Assembly (NCBI GenBank): GCA_015680685.1
Contig: MNCI01015740.1
Span: forward strand, 223,044 to 287,043
Origin: Gnetum montanum
Lineage: Eukaryota; Streptophyta; Gnetopsida; Gnetales; Gnetaceae
Direction of reading: 5' to 3'
Length of the DNA stretch: 64,000 nucleotides
Position numbers and translations under genes: made by a program. The notes beneath the pieces are model-generated. The model was not told where the DNA came from and ran no database searches. It worked only from the letters and a program-made list of their open reading frames with translations. Shown piece by piece: positions 58,637-64,000 of this stretch; the stretch's first letter is position 1; each line of letters starts with the position of its first letter.

Positions 58637-58960
58637 TTGGATCTTAATAAAATAAAAAAAGCGAAAAAGTTTCATGACCATAAACAGCAATTTATGATTG
58701 GAGATGATATACATACATACATATATTGTTTTGTCTTTTGTTATTTTCAGACAAGAAATACACTATATTATGAAAAGCCTAAATTTTCAAAGCAGTATCC
58801 CTTTCACTATCTAGGAAAAAGTGCAGCAAAATTTAGAGTATTGCACAATAACATGTTTAGATGCAAACGGAATATTACAAGAACTTTGTATGAATTTTTC
58901 GATATATCGCCACTGCTATTAGCACAATATCTTCAAGATGCATTTAAGCTACATGATTAG
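58637..58960 (+). other. Open frame of unknown meaning in the last APX intron
   Basis: 107 codons, antisense to the APX gene, between exon 9 and the candidate terminal exons. The C-terminal two thirds (from QTRNTLYYEKPKFSKQYPF) have a more protein-like composition than other AT-rich frames here, and a TTTCAG acceptor-like site precedes them. No family was recognised, so it may be chance or a decayed exon. Confidence 0.15.
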
Positions 58961-59347
58961 TAGACACACTTGATATACTTTAAACATATTGATACTTTTG
59001 TATTTTATACAAGTGGTCAACGGATCCTTTTGGATTTATACAAACTGAATAAAATTTCAATTTCAGTTTCATATTTAACATTATTGGCCTGATATAGGTG
59101 TATAGTGAACAACATAGAGAAATAAGATAACAAGGCCATTTCTCAGATTTTAAACTAATCATTTGCATCTTACATTGGGAAAAGAAACCTGATTGGGTGT
59201 ATTGAAAAGAAATATTTTCAAAGATTGTCAAGGTAAATAGTTTGAGAACGCATGTTACCTTTTTACGCTTGCAGATATCAAACATTGAATGAACTTAAAA
59301 TGGAAAAATATTAAGAATCCACCGGAAAAGAAAATAGAATATTTTAC

Positions 59348-62300
59348 CCAAGTTCTGAAAGTTTAAGATGAGCCTCTGCATAGTCAGCAAAGAATGCATC
59401 TTCATCCTGCATAATTAAATTCAGTATATCTATAGGTAAATATTTGAAGAAACATGATACTATCCAATGATTCTTTAATCATTAAGTGTGCCTACCTTGG
59501 CATATTGATAGACATATTTACAAAACGTTGGATCCTGCAGAAGTGCTTTATCAGAAGGAAGCAGTACCCGGCCTTCATTCTTAGGATTCAATAATTCTCT
59601 GTTTTCAGACATTTATAGAAATAAATGAAAATGGTATTTCGTGGATAAGATTAACCCCCCTCTCTGGCCGCCCACCAAAGAAAGGAAAATAAATAAAAAC
59701 AGAGAATTGCACATATAAATGGCCTCACTTGAAATAAGAGTTGTCAAATATTTTTATATGCTCCGTCCATGGACCCTCAAAGCCAGATATTTCTTTGTGA
59801 CATTTTCCCTAAAATAGAGTCAGCAACAGCCATATGGTTTATATAGTTAACTGCTTCTTAAAAATAGGTACATTTTATAAGTCTCGAACGCTAAGAAAAC
59901 AAACCAATGTGTGGCCTCCAGACAGTGCAACTATATCCTTGTCTTCCAATCCCATTCTATAGAATACTTCTCGAAGTTGCTCAGCACCTACTCAATTTCA
60001 CAAAACATGAATTTTTGCTACAATATACACCAAAATTACAGTAAAGAATGCACGGCTCTTCATTTCAGTGAATTTCAACTAAGAAAATGCATTATTCAAC
60101 CAAATAAAAATACCCATGGCTGCATGAGGTAGCCTTCCATCTGGAGGGATTTCTCTCTTATCCTGCATGTACGAATCATGTAATACATATGAAATCAGAT
60201 AAAACGCAGAAATCCTTATGTGCGGGACAATCACACTTAGGTTACAGTGAGTGAAGATTTTGCATAAAATTTTTAACACATTATCTTCTCAGGAATAATT
60301 TATTAGTGTATTACTTTTTATATCAGCATTAACATACTCCTAAAATTCAGATTTATAGTTCACCAGGAGTCTACATATAATCTTGCAGAAGCATGTAGGA
60401 TGCATCACTCTAAAGTGATTGATTAATGCAAATACATATGCAAAAGGCAGTCACTGTGAAAATGAAAAACGTTAAACTTTGAAACGCATAATAAAATATA
60501 AATACATCAATCAATTGTCTATTAATACTCAAATCATAACACCATGCATAAAGTATGAAACTAAATTAAACTTAAAAAATGAAATTTATTATTACACCCC
60601 TTAAGGAGGCCCAGGGCTGTATGTAATTTAGTTACACATATCACTAATGTTAAACAAAAACTAATTAAGTCATACTGGAATTGTGAACAATTAATTCAAA
60701 AATAAATTATTTTTAACAAATAAACTCACCGGTCTTCCAGGATGAAATGATATTGATGGCCCTCCTGTGATTTCTACAGCTACACATCCGGCTAGCTATG
60801 TCACTCAATGCAAGCAGAATACCCATTTAGGAAGTAACTTAAAGCAATCAAAATGAATTGGAATACCAACGTATCCATGTTATCATCTGTCTAACAATAT
60901 TGATGCGATGTAATACTAGGCACATACCTGGTAAAAATCAGCATAACTTATGGTAGGAAATTGATCTTTGACAAGTTGAAGAAGGCTCACAGCTTTATCT
61001 AAACCTTTATTTTCTGAATGTGAGAGCTCTTCTCGATGCCTTATGGTACCAAAGGGCCCTCCAGTGTTTGTTTCCTTGTCATATGTTCCAGCAGAATGCC
61101 ACCTGTGTGCAACGCAAATTCAAATCCCAAAACTAGCACTTTTCTTGATTTTGTTAACACCTAGATGCAACATTTGGCTTTAAGAAAACAATGCTATTGT
61201 CATCATCCTGCCATATTCGATTAATATATCTACAGTCTACAACATTTTGGCTGGATCATTTATCACATGAAACTCTTTCCTCTTCTCACCAACCTGAATA
61301 TATAAATGCAATTTTATCCTTGGTGTTACACCCATCACTTTATCAGCATTGAGATCTCCTCTGCAACCTACCCCCCCTTTTTTTTGTTCACTTACATCAA
61401 CAGCATGAAAGACGAGAAGCCATTTTAATAAAATAGTAAACAGCACTAAGATAATCTATACAAGTTAAACCATCATAGTGCCTTTATCCCAAAAACACAG
61501 GTAAACCCCTTAATTTAGGTGCATGAATTACCTATCATTTTCTCTGCAAGCTAATATTAAGTCCATTATCGCTTCACAACATGTCAATTTTCTAGTCCTG
61601 CCTATGGTTATAGTTTTTCCCATGTCTCTGGGAAAAAATAGACTTATTCAAATAATTGCTTAACTATCACGAAATCCTTTCTATACAATCAATAAAACCT
61701 TCAAAATTTATTATGTTGCTTCTTAATTGCATCCTTCCCACTAAAGTCGAAGAGACTGGAGACAAAAAGCTTAAAATATCATCTTCATCTTGCTGCTTTT
61801 AAGTTTTCTCCATCAATATAAGATTTACAATTGCCGACACCACAATCTTGATTTTGATATATTTTTACTTGCCCCAGCACAAATTAGCATACCTTTGGAG
61901 CCCGGTATATTACTTACATACCATAAGCCACATGCTCTAGCAAAGTCAGCTAGATCACACTGACACGAAAGCTTAAAAATTATTTTTAAATAACCAAAAG
62001 CTTGAATTTTAAAGAGTAATCAATATCAATATCGATGAAGTATGAACAGATTACAAAAATCGATGAAATCGACCTGGGGGACGAAATTACTTACGCTAGC
62101 CTCAACACTAAGGGTGCACACTGCTTGTCTGCAAAGTGCAAACACAAAAACAAAAAACTTTACTAAATTCATTATGAAATTTTAAACAAAAACCAATTGT
62201 GCAAGAAATCCAAAGCTTTAAAATTTCAATCTTGACGCTGAGAATTAACATGCAATGAGAGCACACTGACGCAGAAAAATCCTTATTGAAAATTGGGCAT

Positions 62301-62387
62301 ACCTTGAATGAAGCCTCTGAGTTTTCTTCGGCATCTTTCAACTGCTAACTTATACTCTTGGCTCACTGCTGGGTATGAGGAAAACAT
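59348..62387 (-). CDS. L-ascorbate peroxidase (class I heme peroxidase), nine exons resolved
   Basis: Exons on the minus strand: 62387-62303, 62128-62095, 61102-60928, 60795-60730, 60162-60114, 59987-59905, 59808-59729, 59598-59496, 59406-59348. All introns are GT-AG and phases agree, giving 244 codons plus two bases. The start [20 protein letters not shown] is the normal APX N-terminus. The protein reduces hydrogen peroxide using ascorbate. Key residues: Arg38, Trp41 and His42 in LRLAWHSAGT, proximal His163 in LSGGHTLG, Trp179 in GPWT, Asp208 in FDNSYF, and Lys30. Arg172, which binds ascorbate, is Ile (KCHKEISGF, codon ATA). [20 protein letters not shown] resembles peroxisomal-type APX. No transit peptide is present. 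The C-terminal exon(s) after LSELG are unresolved, so a membrane anchor cannot be confirmed. Confidence 0.9.
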
Positions 62388-63370
62388 CGTGCTGACCTCG
62401 CACAGACAGAATGTAGAATGGTCAAGGCTCCAGATTCAAGAGCCAAACTCCAGGCCATTGTGTCGTTAAATAGTCAACCTGTACTGGAACCCACACAAGA
62501 ATTCATTCTGCTGTTAAAATTCTTTTCTGATCAGGGTACATGACATGACGAATAACGTTAGCCTCTCTTTTCTAAGGTTTCACCTTTGGAATAAATTCAA
62601 AGTTGGGTAATGACGCATAACAGAGTATTCCGTTTCTGCAACTTGAATTTATTCATGCTTTATAGATTGATCCTTCTTGTCGTAATTTGCAACAGTGAAA
62701 CAATGTTCTGTCAATCGATGACTGAACCCAAGGTGCCTTGCAACAAGGATTAGGGATCAGCCCACGAACTGGGTATGCATCCCAGTTTAAATATTTGAAC
62801 TCATTAACCTTTATCGGAAGTACTGCCAGTTCATTGTTGTTATCTTCTGCGACGCAAACTATATCATTACTCTAGGTTAGCCGTCCTCGAAATTTTATAA
62901 CTAGAGTAGCAGCTTTCTTTCCTTCGAAGGTGGAATATTACAGAGCAGAATAACGCTACTGCGTGTGTCTATTTACGAGACAATTGTGGGACACCATCGC
63001 GTGAAATTAAGCAGATGCCTAACAAGCAATTACTTGCATAATGTTAATTCCGCTCTCTAGCAACGACATTTTGTAAATCTTTCAACATTTTCGAATTTCA
63101 TCTCCTTCACTTTGTTTTCTTTCATCTTTCGACTACTAGGCTCTTACCATCTAGGGTGCAAGACTCAACTTACAAAATCAAGAAGGTACCGCCTTTTACT
63201 AAAATCTGGTTTTTGCAACAGTTGAAGGCAGCTTCTGAAGTTTTTTTATTTTTTTTTCTTAAATTTAAAAAAGGAATAATATAGATTAGAATTCAATTAT
63301 TTCATTTAATAATAATAATATATAACAATTAAAAGAACCCAAGTAAATAGAATACTTTGATGTTCCCAAT
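62388..63370. other. Upstream region of the APX gene
   Basis: No coding frame recognised. It presumably holds the APX promoter on the minus strand, but no convincing TATA box or transcript start could be fixed. An A/T-rich stretch at 63238-63330 ends it. Confidence 0.4.
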
Positions 63371-63447
63371 CTTTTACAAAATACAAGGTGAGCAAAATTT
63401 GCCTAACCTAATAAATTTATTGCAAAATTTTATAACAAAATGCTCTT

Positions 63448-63464
63448 CGGGGACTCGTTCCCCG
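63448..63464. repeat. Hairpin copy 1
   Basis: Stem CGGGGA / TCCCCG with loop CTCGT. An identical copy lies 257 bases further right. Confidence 0.85.
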
Positions 63465-63704
63465 CTTACGCCCTCAACATTCACTTCAATCGCAAGTCTT
63501 GAAGACCCTTGAGCTACAGGCACTAGGCCAAGGAAGCTTAAGGCGGATCTCAACATAAGAATAACTGCCTATGGGGATGGTGTCAATGAACTGCTGAAGC
63601 TGGCGCGTAGAAGAGTACGATTGCCTTTTTCTTTTTTTCGAAGAAAGCATATGTTGATCCGCCCTGCATTAATCCTTACGATTGTTCTATGACTCGGGGT
63701 AACT

Positions 63705-63721
63705 CGGGGACTCGTTCCCCG
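63705..63721. repeat. Hairpin copy 2
   Basis: Identical 17-base inverted repeat to 63448-63464. The following bases also match (GCT, three changes, GCCCTC). Confidence 0.85.
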
Positions 63722-64000
63722 CTAAAGCCCTCCGTTTGAAGATTTTCTTCCTTTTTATGTCATCGCCGGAAGAGATCTTGTTGTGTCGGGTTCCAATGCC
63801 GATTGAGAGACAGAAGAGTAAGTTCATAAACCGTTCATCAAGCGAAAGCTCGCAGACAGGAAAGGCAATTCATATTATTTATTAAATAATGAAACCACCG
63901 TGTAACGTAAATAGTAGAGGTACGCTATTTGAGCAAGAAGTTCAACGATTGCGAGACACGGTACTCGACATTGGAAAGGACCTGTTGTGCCTTGGCTTGG

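Larger units (their letters stand above)
63371..64000. other. Right-edge block with a repeated hairpin, origin unknown
   Basis: Base composition is more even than in the rest of the window and CpG is retained. A 17-base inverted repeat CGGGGACTCGTTCCCCG occurs at 63448-63464 and 63705-63721, each followed by GCTNNNGCCCTC. No protein was recognised; a minus frame at 63556-63374 is open for 60 codons. It may be the start of another gene or a transfer from an organelle genome. Confidence 0.3.

Noticed and set aside
61880-61990. Alternative APX exon reading [13 protein letters not shown] before exon 3
   Set aside because: It would lose the catalytic Arg38. The exon at 62128-62095 (CAPLVLRLA) fits phase and family sequence exactly.

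Overview
This is plant nuclear DNA: gene-poor, AT-rich and dominated by old, nested retrotransposons, with two recognisable host genes at the right-hand end. Low gene density, Athila-like, Tat/Ogre-like and chromovirus elements, a plant-type peptide-N-glycanase A gene and an ascorbate peroxidase gene with GT-AG introns point to a seed plant with a large genome. A gymnosperm is plausible but cannot be proven from the sequence.

Layout. 1-1590: a GC-richer block that looks like a promoter and 5' leader of a minus-strand gene running out of the window. About 1600-4611: 3' fragment of an Athila-like element (A3). 4612-7985: no gene recognised, with two GC-richer patches. About 7985-27460: a three-level nest, in which an RTE-type LINE (minus strand) is split by Athila-like element A1 (8407-26366), itself split by a shorter minus-strand LTR element G1 (11401-19416). 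27844-28713: a solo A-family LTR with a perfect target duplication. 28719-30264: chromovirus-like fragments. 30265-48195: a second Athila-like element (A2), inserted in a chromovirus polyprotein and carrying a 5'-truncated second G element (G2, about 30371-37113). 48196-49130: the rest of the chromovirus. 49130-51780: AT-rich DNA and two tandem arrays.

The G family is the most unusual element. Both copies carry gag and an aspartic protease but no reverse transcriptase, RNase H or integrase, so the family appears to be a non-autonomous lineage mobilised in trans. Both copies also share Tyr in place of the zinc-knuckle Cys residues, a dispersed motif reading YDVKLA in gag, and LTRs built around a GGAATGCCAA minisatellite. 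Two of three A-family copies carry an extra, coiled-coil-like reading frame after pol, in the position where Athila elements carry an env-like ORF.

Host genes. 52261-54042 (+) encodes a secreted peptide-N4-(N-acetyl-beta-glucosaminyl)asparagine amidase A (593 aa, no intron). 62387-59348 (-) encodes at least nine exons of an ascorbate peroxidase whose heme residues are intact but whose ascorbate-binding Arg172 (pea numbering) is Ile. The two genes converge and are unrelated in pathway. All retroelement reading frames are broken by many stops. Two single-N junctions flanked by duplicated sequence, and a 293-base N run, mark assembly gaps inside A2.
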